From Peribacillus simplex (GTDB lineage: Bacteria; Bacillota; Bacilli; Bacillales; DSM-1321), in NCBI RefSeq assembly GCF_001578185.1, contig NZ_CP011008.1, positions 5,112,001 to 5,176,000 on the forward strand: a stretch of 64,000 bases of DNA. The letters are read 5' to 3'. The translations under genes and the position numbers were made by a program. The notes beneath the pieces are model-generated. The model did not search any database, had not been told where the DNA came from, and saw only the letters and a program-made list of their open reading frames with translations. Positions 51,133-59,908 of the stretch are shown here, in pieces. Position 1 is the first letter of the stretch; every line of letters starts with the position of its first letter.

Positions 51133-51162
51133 AAAAAAACCGCTCCCTTTAAAAGGGAGCGG
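51133..51162 (-). terminator. Terminator of glyA
   Basis: Stem CCGCTCCCTTT/AAAGGGAGCGG (51140-51150 with 51152-51162), tight loop, seven A on the left giving a U tract in the minus direction. It lies 8 bases past the glyA stop. Confidence 0.85.
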
Positions 51163-51170
51163 CTCCGATA

Positions 51171-52412
51171 TTACATTGAAGGATATAATTCAAATTTGCT
51201 CGTTAATGATTCAACGCGCTGTTTTGCTTCTTCAAGTTTAGCTTCGTCTTCATTATTTTTCAAAACAAGTCCGATGATTGAAGCTATTTCATCCATGTCT
51301 TCCAACCCGAAGCCACGCGATGTCACTGCAGCAGTCCCAATACGAATACCACTTGTAACGAATGGTTTTTCCGGATCATAAGGAATCGCATTTTTGTTAA
51401 CTGTAATACCGATTTCATCCAAAACATGTTCTGCGATTTTTCCTGTTAATCCTGTTGAGCGTACATCAAGAAGAATCAAGTGATTGTCCGTTCCATCAGA
51501 AACAAGGGTGAATCCTTCTTTCTTCAAACCTTCGCCCAAGCGTTTAGCATTATCGATGATTTGTTGTGCATACACTTTAAAATCATCTTGAAGCGCTTCG
51601 CCGAATGCAACAGCCTTAGCGGATATCACATGCATCAATGGCCCACCTTGAATACCAGGGAAAATGGATTTATCAATTTTCTTACCGAATTCTTCTTTAC
51701 AGATGATCATTCCTCCGCGTGGTCCGCGAAGTGTTTTGTGAGTAGTTGTCGTTACAAAGTCTGCATATGGAATTGGACTTTGATGCAATCCTGCTGCAAC
51801 TAAACCTGCGATATGCGCCATATCGACCATTAAATAAGCTCCAACTTCATCTGCAATTTCACGGAATCGCTTGAAATCAATTTCACGTGGATATGCACTT
51901 GCACCAGCTACGATCAATTTCGGTTTATGCTGACGGGCTTTCTCCAATACATCATTGTAATCAATACGGTGATCTTGTTCGTCTACACCATATTCAACAA
52001 AATTGTAGTTAACACCACTGAAGTTAACTGGACTTCCATGTGTTAAGTGGCCGCCATGAGAAAGGTTCATCCCAAGCACTGTGTCGCCAGTTTGAAGTAC
52101 TGTAAAGTAAACGGCCATATTAGCTTGAGCTCCAGAGTGAGGCTGTACGTTTACATACTCCCCGCCGAAAATTTCTTTTGCACGCTCACGTGCTAGATCT
52201 TCAACGATGTCAACATACTCACATCCGCCATAGTAACGTTTTCCAGGGTATCCTTCTGCATACTTATTAGTTAAGACCGACCCTTGCGCTTCCATGACAG
52301 CTTCACTTACGAAGTTCTCAGAAGCAATAAGCTCAATCTTACTTCTTTGACGCCCTAATTCCAGTTGAATTGCGTTAAACACTTGCTCATCTTGCTTTGC
52401 TAAACGATCCAT
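51171..52412 (-). CDS. glyA: Serine hydroxymethyltransferase
   Basis: PLP enzyme that converts serine and tetrahydrofolate to glycine and methylene-THF. 413 residues from ATG 52412, which has GGGGAGG 9 nt upstream; the open frame runs 72 bases further without support. Motifs: [35 protein letters not shown] and the PLP lysine in [16 protein letters not shown]. Monocistronic, with its own terminator. A possible weak PurR-type box pair lies upstream at 52562-52602. Confidence 0.96.
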   Translation of the reverse strand: MDRLAKQDEQVFNAIQLELGRQRSKIELIASENFVSEAVMEAQGSVLTNKYAEGYPGKRYYGGCEYVDIVEDLARERAKEIFGGEYVNVQPHSGAQANMAVYFTVLQTGDTVLGMNLSHGGHLTHGSPVNFSGVNYNFVEYGVDEQDHRIDYNDVLEKARQHKPKLIVAGASAYPREIDFKRFREIADEVGAYLMVDMAHIAGLVAAGLHQSPIPYADFVTTTTHKTLRGPRGGMIICKEEFGKKIDKSIFPGIQGGPLMHVISAKAVAFGEALQDDFKVYAQQIIDNAKRLGEGLKKEGFTLVSDGTDNHLILLDVRSTGLTGKIAEHVLDEIGITVNKNAIPYDPEKPFVTSGIRIGTAAVTSRGFGLEDMDEIASIIGLVLKNNEDEAKLEEAKQRVESLTSKFELYPSM

Positions 52413-52739
52413 TCCGTAATTCCTCCCCAAATTGTGCGTGATTCGCTTTTTAGATTTATGTGCAACATGCCTTCTAAAAGACATGAAAAAGCCTTACCAA
52501 TAATAATTAGAAAATTCTACTCCATTTTAACATGTCTAATTTAGAAGTGATAGTCTAATTTTATCGAACATTAGATGTTTTTTTATTAAAAAACGTTCGT
52601 ATTTAACAGTTAAATTAAGTTAAATAGCTCTTTTACCCTATATTTAATCAGTGAAAAAACCATTTTATTGGCACTAAAAAATTAAGGATTTTTTGTGAAC
52701 ATTATCTTAAGCTTTACACTTCCGCTATCATTCTATACG

Positions 52740-52771
52740 AAAAACAGCATTCCCCACCCGAGAAATGCTGT
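52740..52771 (-). terminator. Terminator of ywlG
   Basis: 8-bp stem ACAGCATT/AATGCTGT (52744-52751 with 52764-52771), 12-nt loop, followed by TTTTT in minus-strand RNA. It lies 11 bases past the ywlG stop. The remaining 52413-52739 interval is the AT-rich upstream region of glyA. Confidence 0.75.
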
Positions 52772-52781
52772 CTAACTTTAC

Positions 52782-53378
52782 CTATAAAGTACAACTCTTG
52801 TTTTCAATGAGGTCCTGATAAACGGCCCGTTCCCCGCCTATTAGTTTCGGGCGGGTTTTTGCCATGGTCACATGTGCATGTCCTATTTCTTTAATGGCAG
52901 ATCGAACTGGAACCGCCACATGCTTTAAATGCATGCCAATGAAGGTATCCCCAATGTCTATCCCCGCTTCCGCTTTAATATGCTCAACGACGACAGCATC
53001 CTTCCATTGTTGATAGGCGAACGTTGCCATCGATCCCCCAGCTGTTCTGACCGGCACAACCGAAACTTCTTCATAATCGTTTCGCACTGCGGTTTCCCTT
53101 TTCAAAACCAGGGCCCTATTTAGATGCTCACAACATTGATATGCAACCTGAATGCCCGTTTTTTCTTGAAAATCCCTCACTACGGAATAAACCATCCCCG
53201 CAACGTCGAGCGTCCCTTCCGTACCGATTCGTTTTCCGATCACTTCACTTGTACTGCAGCCGATTACCAGTAGCTGGTTTTCTTTTAAAGCTGCCTCTTC
53301 TTGAAACTCATGTAATAGTTTCCGAAACTGGTTTTCCCATATCTCAAGCTCATTCGAAAATATAGCATCATTTGTCAT
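52782..53378 (-). CDS. ywlG: YwlG family protein (DUF436)
   Basis: 198 residues from ATG 53378 with AAAGGATG upstream. The YwlG/DUF436 family is conserved in Firmicutes and has an alpha/beta fold; I know no confirmed activity. Conserved blocks [36 protein letters not shown] and [25 protein letters not shown] include two adjacent cysteines. It lies between rpiB and glyA as in B. subtilis. Confidence 0.9.
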   Translation of the reverse strand: MTNDAIFSNELEIWENQFRKLLHEFQEEAALKENQLLVIGCSTSEVIGKRIGTEGTLDVAGMVYSVVRDFQEKTGIQVAYQCCEHLNRALVLKRETAVRNDYEEVSVVPVRTAGGSMATFAYQQWKDAVVVEHIKAEAGIDIGDTFIGMHLKHVAVPVRSAIKEIGHAHVTMAKTRPKLIGGERAVYQDLIENKSCTL

Positions 53379-53460
53379 GAAAACGCATCCTTTCAATAAG
53401 AAAACTTGCTATTGGAAGAAAAGAGTGGACTCTCTAAATTCTTTTCCAGAACCTTAACGA

Positions 53461-53907
53461 TTAGCTGTGTTTACCTTCATATTCCGCTATCTTACCAATC
53501 CTGTTTTGATGACGCCCGCCTTCGAATTCCGAAGTCAGCCATGTTTGTGCAATTTCCCTGGCAAGACCCGGACCAATGACACGTTCCCCCATAGCTAACA
53601 TATTGGTATCATTATGCTGACGGGTCAACTTTGCACTATAGACATCATGAACCAATGCACAACGGATCCCTTTGACCTTATTAGCCGCAATGCTCATTCC
53701 AATTCCAGTACCACAGATTAAAATCCCCCGATCGAACTCACCCTTTGCAACTTTTTCTGCAACCGGCAATGCATAATCCGGATAATCCACTGACGTACTG
53801 CATTCACAGCCAAAGTCCTCAAATGGAATCTGTAATTCATTCATTAAATTCTTTATTTCTTCACGGATATGTATGCCACCATGATCCGAAGCAATCGCAA
53901 CTTTCAT
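53461..53907 (-). CDS. rpiB: Ribose-5-phosphate isomerase B
   Basis: Sugar-phosphate isomerase of the pentose phosphate pathway, 148 residues. ATG 53907 with GGGGAGG 8 nt upstream. Motifs: VAIASDHGGIHIREEIKNL, ECSTSVDYPDYALPVAEKV and the catalytic Cys in ILICGTGIGMSIAANKVKGIRCALVHD. Same position as B. subtilis ywlF. Confidence 0.94.
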   Translation of the reverse strand: MKVAIASDHGGIHIREEIKNLMNELQIPFEDFGCECSTSVDYPDYALPVAEKVAKGEFDRGILICGTGIGMSIAANKVKGIRCALVHDVYSAKLTRQHNDTNMLAMGERVIGPGLAREIAQTWLTSEFEGGRHQNRIGKIAEYEGKHS

Positions 53908-53998
53908 CAAAATCCTCCCCTAGCTTTTTTATTTGATTTTATTGTGTCACAAAATTATGAAAAGATAAAGGACGGCCAACCTTTTTCTCCCGTAAAGA

Positions 53999-54026
53999 AG
54001 CAGGAAACCAACTAAGGTTTCCTGCT
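53999..54026 (-). terminator. Terminator of the chemoreceptor pseudogene
   Basis: 11-bp perfect stem AGCAGGAAACC/GGTTTCCTGCT (53999-54009 with 54016-54026), 6-nt loop; the U tract is short (TTCTTT). Confidence 0.65.
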
Positions 54027-54034
54027 GAAAAATG

Positions 54035-55310
54035 TCAAGTGTTAAAGCGTGTAATGGTCCCGTTCAACTTTTCCGCTTGCACTTTAAGGTCCATCGCCGA
54101 TTTTTTGACGTTTTCCATGACTATTGCTTGTTCGCTCGTCATAGCTGTTACTTCTTCCGCTCCAGCAGATGTTTCTTCTGCAATGGCAGCCACCTCTTGG
54201 GACTGCCTAGATGTTTCTTCTACACTTTCCATTTGACGGTCAACAAGCTCAGTAATATCTTTTACTGCAACGACCACATTATGTACCGTTTTTGTCATTC
54301 CTTCTATCGCTATATCCGTATTTGTCCCGTTTTGGGCTTCTTCATTTGCCGATATGACCTGATCGCCGATTTGTTTCACAACTGCCTGGACCTCAACTTG
54401 AATATTTTGAACCAGGTTCGAAATGCCCTGAACAGCTTTCGCACTCTGATCAGCTAACAACCGGACTTCTTCGGCTACAACCGCGAACCCTTTTCCATGT
54501 TCTCCTGCCCGTGCAGCTTCAATGCCAGCAGGTTCGTCTGTGCCGCAATCTCGCCGACAAGTTCGATGATTTGCTCCACCTTTTTTGCATTTCCCTCTAA
54601 ACGATTGACTGTTTTCAGCGACTTTTGATTTTCTTTAGCCAATTGTTTAATGCCATGAACCAAGGAATTGACTACCGCTTTGCTCTGAACAAGTTCTGTA
54701 GCCATATCACTGGATAGTCCAACGGATTCCTGTGCTTTGCTTTGAACCTTTTTGGCAATCATGACGACATCATCAATGGATTCAGCAGTATTCATGATGG
54801 AAGCGGCAGATGTATCCGCCCCTTTTGAGATTTCCTCTATGGTTCTTCCTATATTATCTGCCTGTTCGGATGCTTTTGAAGATTCTTGAGAGATATGGAG
54901 GACCTTTTTGTTGGTCTCACGGAAATTCTCTTCAATATTCCGAACCATGTCCTTAAGGTTAGAAAGCATATGATTGAAAGCAGTGCCTAATGAACGGATT
55001 TCATCATCCGTCTTCGATAACACCACTTCTTCGTTTATACTTCCATCAGCAGCACTTAATACGGCTTTTTCTAGTCTTTTTATGGTTTAGTAATAAGACC
55101 AGAAGCGAAAAACGAAAGAATCCCCGACCACAGTATGCCTAATAAAAGCGCCCCTACACTAAAACTTAGCAAACTCGTTTTTCCAAAAAACATTGGATGG
55201 ATCACGAAAATAAAAAATGCCGAGGTTGAATAGGTGATCAGAGCAAGGACTGTAGTGAAGATAACCAATTTTTTTCGCAAGCCAAATTTATAATGTGTTC
55301 TTTCCTCCAT
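54035..55310 (-). pseudogene. Methyl-accepting chemotaxis protein, broken by two frameshifts
   Basis: A chemoreceptor-like gene in three frames. Piece 1 (55310-55080) gives two membrane helices and ends at ITKP, the start of the HAMP domain. The frame then continues one base out of phase as LKRLEKAVLSAADG... (piece 2, to 54475), giving the HAMP and the N-terminal signalling coiled coil up to [12 protein letters not shown]. There the highly conserved NASIEAA is missing, and the gene continues in another frame from about [17 protein letters not shown] to the normal C-terminus at 54035 (piece 3). The first lesion looks like a one-base deletion, the second like a 13-base deletion between GCATTGAA repeats. 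No periplasmic sensor domain is present even in the intact parts: the two helices are almost adjacent. Confidence 0.85.
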
Positions 55311-55332
55311 ACCGCTCCCCCCTGTAGACTGT

Positions 55333-55776
55333 TTACTCTTTCAGCCTTATGACTAATTCTTCCATTAATTCCTGCAGCTCCCTGAAGGTTTCCCGATAGA
55401 TGCCTTCAGAACCGCCAAACGGATCTATTATGTCTCTATCATATTTATCGTCAATAACGAATTCTTTTAAAGTAAAAGTCTTATCGATCATCTTAGGATA
55501 TGTACGGATAATGACCGCTTTATGCCCTTCCGTCATGGTGAAAATATGAGTCGCCCACTCCATTTCCTTCTCGGATAAAGGCGTTGAATGATGATTATGC
55601 ACTATGTCATTCTCAACCAATACATTTTTAGCATGCACGGAAGCATCCTGGCCCACTGAAGCATAAACACCAGCGGACTTCACTTCAACACCTGCAATAT
55701 GCTTATTTTTTAATATCGCTTCTGCCATGGGGCTTCTGCATGTGTTACCTGTACATACAAATAATACTCGGATCAT
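55333..55776 (-). CDS. ywlE: Protein-arginine phosphatase YwlE (low-molecular-weight PTP family)
   Basis: 147-residue phosphatase that removes phosphate from arginine placed by McsB. The P-loop VCTGNTCRSPMAEAIL has Cys8 and Arg14; Thr12 in the loop is the residue that gives YwlE specificity for phosphoarginine over phosphotyrosine. General acid Asp lies in DIIDPFGGSEGIYRETFREL. Ribosome binding site AAGGAGG upstream. It lies just upstream of the chemoreceptor pseudogene and 146 bases from mntP. Confidence 0.93.
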   Translation of the reverse strand: MIRVLFVCTGNTCRSPMAEAILKNKHIAGVEVKSAGVYASVGQDASVHAKNVLVENDIVHNHHSTPLSEKEMEWATHIFTMTEGHKAVIIRTYPKMIDKTFTLKEFVIDDKYDRDIIDPFGGSEGIYRETFRELQELMEELVIRLKE

Positions 55777-55860
55777 ATTAACGCCTCCTTTTTATTCATT
55801 ATAAGCTATCGCCCGTTCTATATAGGCAAAAAAATAAACACTCTCTTTATGTCATGAGAA

Positions 55861-55892
55861 AAATAAAAACCGTCCCGATAATCGGAACAGTT
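55861..55892 (-). terminator. Terminator of mntP
   Basis: Imperfect stem with G-U pairs (about 55868-55878 with 55882-55892), short loop, A-rich left flank that gives a U-rich tail in the minus direction. It lies 31 bases past the mntP stop. Confidence 0.6.
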
Positions 55893-55922
55893 GAGGAAGG
55901 AAAGGTATGAGGTCAAGTGGAT

Positions 55923-56489
55923 TTAAAAAGAGAACAATAATTTTAATCCAAACGCACACAGGATGCTTCCGCCAAGAATCTCACTATAAACTCCGAGCAC
56001 CCCCTGTATTTTTCTACCCAGTAATAGCCCTCCCCACGTTAACAGAGTGGCAGCCAACCCAAAACAAAGAATGGTTATAATCGTTTTCGCACCGTAAATC
56101 CCCAGGGTTAATCCTACTGAGAAGCTATCCAGGCTTACCCCTAAAGCAAAAATGAATAGGCCTTTCCCGACAGGAGCCAGCATCTTAATTCCCCTGGCAT
56201 CAGCTTCACCCTTTTTACCCGGGATGAACATCTGTATACCAAGAATGACCAACAAGAGACCTCCGGCGTATGTAGCAAAGGTCCCGAATTTTTCTGAAAT
56301 GAAACGACCTGCCCCCATACCAAGCAAGGGCATCCAAATATGAAAAATACCTACTATCAGCCCTATAAAAAATACTTGCCTCAACCTTAGCTTAAACATT
56401 CCCATTCCTAGGCCGACGGAAAAGGCATCCATTCCCAACGCGAATGCCATGAGCAATAAGGTGATGATTTCCCCAGCAAATGTATTCAT
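55923..56489 (-). CDS. mntP: Manganese efflux pump MntP
   Basis: 188-residue, six-helix transporter of the MntP/YebN family. The two inverted repeats each carry the Asp motif: [21 protein letters not shown] near the start and [22 protein letters not shown] in the second half. It exports manganese. The upstream 75-base gap to tsaC is too short for a yybP-ykoY riboswitch. Same position as B. subtilis ywlD. Confidence 0.92.
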   Translation of the reverse strand: MNTFAGEIITLLLMAFALGMDAFSVGLGMGMFKLRLRQVFFIGLIVGIFHIWMPLLGMGAGRFISEKFGTFATYAGGLLLVILGIQMFIPGKKGEADARGIKMLAPVGKGLFIFALGVSLDSFSVGLTLGIYGAKTIITILCFGLAATLLTWGGLLLGRKIQGVLGVYSEILGGSILCAFGLKLLFSF

Positions 56490-56564
56490 TCCAATCCTCC
56501 CTCGGACGTGCCTATTACATGTTATGCATGTCCGAAAAGAAATAGAAGAATAAATCAGTCCTCG

Positions 56565-57614
56565 TTACACATGTTCCTCGATGATTTGATGACCTGCCGC
56601 CTTCTCAAGCCGGTTCATGACAGCAGCCCCGATACCGTAGTCAGGAAACATTTCACTGAAAATGATATCGACCTCCAGCTCATCAAATTGTCGTAAAGTA
56701 TCATATAAGCCTGTCGCAACTGTATGTAAATCCGATAAAGAACCTGGGGCAACCACATAATCCGCATTATAATCCTGTTGATGTTCTAAAGCCGTTATGA
56801 TGCCTACCTTTAACCCGTCATTTCTTTTTTCATTCACAAGCCTCTGAAGGAATGATTGATTACCCTTGACTAAAAATAGCGGGGCTTTTGGAGCATAGTG
56901 GGTATATTTCATGCCCGGAGCTTTTGGCGCCGTTTCCTGATTCTTCAAAGCGACATCTTGCCTGACTTCTCCTATTACCGCTTCCAACTGTTCCAAGGTC
57001 ACCCCACCAGGCCTTAAAATAACAGGGACTTCCACAGTGCAATCCAGTACTGTGGATTCTACGCCCACACCCGTAGTACCGCCATCGACAATGCCTGCAA
57101 TCCGGCCCATCAAGTCATCTTCAACATGTTTGGCTGAGGTGGGGCTTGGTTTTCCTGAAGTATTTGCACTTGGAGCCGCAATGGGCAAATCACTCGCACG
57201 AATAAGACCGAGGGCAACCTGATGATCTGGCATCCTGACAGCCACCGTGTCCAATCCAGCTGTCACAAGAGTTGATAGCTGGCCCGGTTTTCGTTTCATG
57301 ATCAAAGTCAAAGGACCCGGCCAAAATTCCGCCATTAGCTTCCGTGCCTTTACCGGGATCTCTTCTACAATACCTGACAACTGGTCATCTGAGGCTATAT
57401 GAACGATTAAAGGATTATCACTCGGACGCCCTTTTGCTTCAAACACTTTTTTGACCGCCTCGTCACTTTTGGCATTCGCGCCTAGTCCATAAACGGTCTC
57501 CGTAGGAAAGGCAACCACTTGATTAGCCATTAATAATTCAGCTGATTGTGTAATCTGGGGATAACTTTGTAAATTATCCACATTTTTATCCACTGACCAA
57601 ACTTTCGTTTTCAT
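56565..57614 (-). CDS. tsaC: L-threonylcarbamoyladenylate synthase (Sua5/YwlC type)
   Basis: Makes threonylcarbamoyl-AMP for the t6A37 modification of ANN-decoding tRNAs. 349 residues: an YrdC-like catalytic domain (VAFPTETVYGLGANAKSDEAVKKVFEAKGRPSDNPLIVHI ... PIAAPSANTSGKPSPTSAKHVEDDL) and a C-terminal Sua5 domain (PKAPGMKYTHYAPKAPL ...). The start is the ATG at 57614, matching MKTKVW of B. subtilis YwlC; ATG 57626 and GTG 57623 are alternatives. The N-terminal coding region already contains DnaA boxes that continue upstream. Confidence 0.94.
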   Translation of the reverse strand: MKTKVWSVDKNVDNLQSYPQITQSAELLMANQVVAFPTETVYGLGANAKSDEAVKKVFEAKGRPSDNPLIVHIASDDQLSGIVEEIPVKARKLMAEFWPGPLTLIMKRKPGQLSTLVTAGLDTVAVRMPDHQVALGLIRASDLPIAAPSANTSGKPSPTSAKHVEDDLMGRIAGIVDGGTTGVGVESTVLDCTVEVPVILRPGGVTLEQLEAVIGEVRQDVALKNQETAPKAPGMKYTHYAPKAPLFLVKGNQSFLQRLVNEKRNDGLKVGIITALEHQQDYNADYVVAPGSLSDLHTVATGLYDTLRQFDELEVDIIFSEMFPDYGIGAAVMNRLEKAAGHQIIEEHV

Positions 57615-57856
57615 TTTTAACACCATCGCCTTTTAACATTTCTTATTTTATATGATTGCTTTTATATGAACGATATTTTCAACTTATCTTACTAATTTTA
57701 CTTAAAAGATACTTTGAAAGTATAAAAGAAGTATACACATAATTCAAGTGTTATCCACAAATTGGGGATAACTATATCGAATCCGTGGATAAGTTTGTGG
57801 ATATTAAAGATTAATGACAGACTTTTTTGATTTTTTGTTAATAACCCTGTGGATAT
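57556..57856. promoter_or_regulatory. DnaA-box cluster at the tsaC (ywlC) start
   Basis: Eight 9-mers matching TTATCCACA within one mismatch in 301 bases: perfect at 57574 and 57751; one mismatch at 57586 on the same strand; and on the other strand at 57556, 57763, 57784, 57796 and 57848. The boxes span the 5' end of tsaC and the 262-base gap to spoIIR. Such clusters bind DnaA away from oriC, and from memory one is known near ywlC in B. subtilis. No AT-rich unwinding element with DnaA-trio repeats was seen, so this is not proposed as the origin. Confidence 0.75.
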
Positions 57857-57876
57857 GTTTTTTAAATTATCTGATC

Positions 57877-58758
57877 TTAAAAAAGCTCATTGAAGATTTC
57901 TGCAAATAAGGACTTCACTTCTACCTCAGGCTCCTTTTCACCTTTATAAAATTGTTGACCCTGTTCATTGGATGCCGCAAGCTTCTCTTTGTTTTCCTTA
58001 CCATTCCCATCAATGACTTCCTCCGTTAATTCCTCGTTCCCCTTTACTTCTGTCACTTCACCTTCTACCTCTGGCTCGATAACCTTTACCGTTTCTTCCG
58101 GTACTTCCTCTTTTACACTTTCATCTTTTACCTTTTCTTCAACTTCTTCCTCTTGAATAGGTTCTTTCTCTTCATTCGTTGCAGCATAAGCCTTCCCTCC
58201 CGAAGTTTCGGATTCTTTATCTTCATCCTCGACAATCGGACTTTGACTTACAGCCGTCCCATTTGAAAAATCCAAGAAACATAATGGAGGAAATAACACA
58301 CACCACCAATTAGCCCCTTCCCCTTCACCCAGTGTAATGATCACAGCTTCATAATCCCCTGCCGGATATAAATACTGCCCGTAAAGTTTTGTTGGAAATT
58401 CCGCTTGTCCAAAATCTACTTTTACTGACTGTTCCAAACCATGTTCCTTTATAACCGCCTCAGCCGTGGCCTGGATATCCGGTAGATGTGAGGTGATCAC
58501 ATCCCTCGCGTCATCCAAAGAAGTAAGCTCCTCGACCCACTTTGTGATATCTTTATTTACCTCATCCCTAATCAGCCGCTTAACCGATTGATCCTCTTCT
58601 GTATCACTATTAGCAAGTATCCGCAGACGAATCGCCTCATCCGGGATCACCATCGTTTCCTCTGCACCGACCATTTCCGCTTTAGGCATATATATACTTA
58701 CGATCGTTCCTATAGTTAAGATTAATAGATAAATAATGGCTAAATGTTTAGTTTTCAT
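57877..58758 (-). CDS. spoIIR: Stage II sporulation protein SpoIIR with an extended acidic tail
   Basis: Secreted forespore signal that activates SpoIIGA to process pro-sigma-E. 293 residues against about 224 in B. subtilis. Signal/membrane segment at 1-24, SpoIIR domain at about 38-170 (EAIRLRILANSDTEEDQSVKRLIRDEV, LYPAGDYEAVIITLGEGEGANWWCVLFPPLCFLDF). Residues 172-279 are a Glu/Lys/Val-rich low-complexity insertion before the C-terminal hydrophobic helix (VKSLFAEIFNELF). ATG with GAGGGG upstream; sigma-F promoter at 58783. Confidence 0.94.
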   Translation of the reverse strand: MKTKHLAIIYLLILTIGTIVSIYMPKAEMVGAEETMVIPDEAIRLRILANSDTEEDQSVKRLIRDEVNKDITKWVEELTSLDDARDVITSHLPDIQATAEAVIKEHGLEQSVKVDFGQAEFPTKLYGQYLYPAGDYEAVIITLGEGEGANWWCVLFPPLCFLDFSNGTAVSQSPIVEDEDKESETSGGKAYAATNEEKEPIQEEEVEEKVKDESVKEEVPEETVKVIEPEVEGEVTEVKGNEELTEEVIDGNGKENKEKLAASNEQGQQFYKGEKEPEVEVKSLFAEIFNELF

Positions 58759-58782
58759 CGCCTTCGCCCCCTCACATGAATT

Positions 58783-58811
58783 AGTCTCACCATTTTCCAG
58801 CTATCTTAAAC
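58783..58811 (-). promoter_or_regulatory. Sigma-F promoter candidate for spoIIR
   Basis: Minus strand: GTTTA, 15-bp spacer, GGTGAGACT, a full match to the sigma-F pattern GYWTA-N15-GGNNANANT. Transcription would start about 18 bases before the spoIIR start codon. spoIIR is sigma-F dependent in B. subtilis. Confidence 0.75.
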
Positions 58812-58880
58812 TAGTAAAAATCAAAAAAGTTGATAGTTGGAAATATAGATTCCAATTTGATAGTGAGGGGGGAGATTATA

Positions 58881-58907
58881 AAAAAAACCGCCTCTAAGTA
58901 GAGACGG
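58881..58907 (-). terminator. Terminator of the prfA-prmC operon
   Basis: 8-bp stem with one mismatch (58888-58895 with 58900-58907), 4-nt loop, and a run of seven A on the left giving UUUUUUU in minus-strand RNA. It lies 125 bases past prmC. Confidence 0.75.
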
Positions 58908-58979
58908 ATCCAGACTGTTGACCAACTCGATATTTTATTGATTTTTTTGCACACTGTTTTTTGAGGGTTTGCACTATTA

Positions 58980-59015
58980 GAACGTTGATTGGTACGTAGG
59001 GCACTCGCTTTCCGT
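58980..59015. repeat. Remnant of the palindromic repeat found at 6149-6346
   Basis: Two words of that repeat recur here on the opposite strand, in the same relative order but close together: the 13-mer CCAATCAACGTTC (complement at 58980-58992; original 6338-6350) and the 12-mer ACGGAAAGCGAG (complement at 59004-59015; original 6243-6254). This suggests a decayed copy or end fragment of the same element between prmC and its terminator. Confidence 0.5.
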
Positions 59016-59032
59016 CCCAAAGAAGAGACGGA

Positions 59033-59908
59033 TTATTTTAATACGGCAAAGACCATTCTATCTTTTTCGTTAATGTCATTTACAATGGATACTTCTGCGG
59101 CGGGAAAGGTTCGCTTCAATAAATCGGCAACCGCCTGACCCTGTCCAGTACCCACTTCAAAACCGATCAGTCCAGGCACCTTCATGATTAGAGGTAACTG
59201 TTCCATAAAACGGCGGTAAAAATCCAGCCCGTCGACACCAGCAAATAATGCACGATGTGGTTCATGGCCTGTTACGACTACAGACATGGATTTTTGATCA
59301 TCATTTGGTATATATGGCGGATTCGATAAAAGGATGTCCACCTTCTGGTTCGTGTTAATGAAAGGCTGAAGCAAATCACCCTGCATGAACTGCACTTCGG
59401 CACCAAGTGATTCGGCATTTTCCCTCGCTACTTCAAGTGAAGGATCTGCTATGTCCGTGGCCATCACCAACAAGCTTGTTTTTTCAAGTTTCATCGTAAT
59501 GGCGATTGCACCGCTGCCCGTCCCAATATCAGCTAATCGGAGCTTCTGTCCCTCCATAAAAATGGCCGGGAGTTTACGTAATGTATAATAAATCAATTCT
59601 TCTGTTTCAGGTCTCGGTATCAGCACTTCCTCATTTACAAAGAAGGTCCGTCCATAAAATTCTTCACTGCCTATTATATATTGGATGGGTGTTCCATCAG
59701 CGTGAAGCTCAATAGCTGCCTTAAATTGTCCAAAATCATCTTCACTAAGCTCATCATGAAGGTTGGCTAGTAGCTGGGAGCGAGTTTGTTTTAATAAATG
59801 CTGTAACAGGATTTCCCCTGCATTGGCGTCACGATCATTTTCCTTTAAAAAAGAAGAAGCCCACTTAAGGGCTTCAAACACTTTCAGGCCAGAATTATTC
59901 ATCTGCAT
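59033..59908 (-). CDS. prmC: Release factor glutamine methyltransferase PrmC (HemK)
   Basis: Methylates the glutamine of the GGQ motif in RF1 and RF2. 291 residues: N-terminal helical RF-binding part, then a Rossmann methyltransferase domain with [18 protein letters not shown] (SAM) and the catalytic NPPYIPND motif. Its ATG lies 14 bases inside the 3' end of prfA, so translation is coupled. AAGG spaced 6 nt supports this start. Confidence 0.95.
   Translation of the reverse strand: MQMNNSGLKVFEALKWASSFLKENDRDANAGEILLQHLLKQTRSQLLANLHDELSEDDFGQFKAAIELHADGTPIQYIIGSEEFYGRTFFVNEEVLIPRPETEELIYYTLRKLPAIFMEGQKLRLADIGTGSGAIAITMKLEKTSLLVMATDIADPSLEVARENAESLGAEVQFMQGDLLQPFINTNQKVDILLSNPPYIPNDDQKSMSVVVTGHEPHRALFAGVDGLDFYRRFMEQLPLIMKVPGLIGFEVGTGQGQAVADLLKRTFPAAEVSIVNDINEKDRMVFAVLK

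Noticed and set aside
55861-56564. yybP-ykoY manganese riboswitch ahead of mntP
   Set aside because: The gap between tsaC and mntP is only 75 bases and shows no matching paired structure.
57627-57876. Replication origin at the DnaA-box cluster
   Set aside because: No dnaA, dnaN or rpmH nearby and no AT-rich unwinding element was identified; clusters of this type outside oriC are known to titrate DnaA.
58811-59020. Minus-strand frame of 69 codons between prmC and spoIIR
   Set aside because: It runs through the repeat remnant and the terminator hairpin and ends near the spoIIR promoter; no ribosome binding site or family resemblance.
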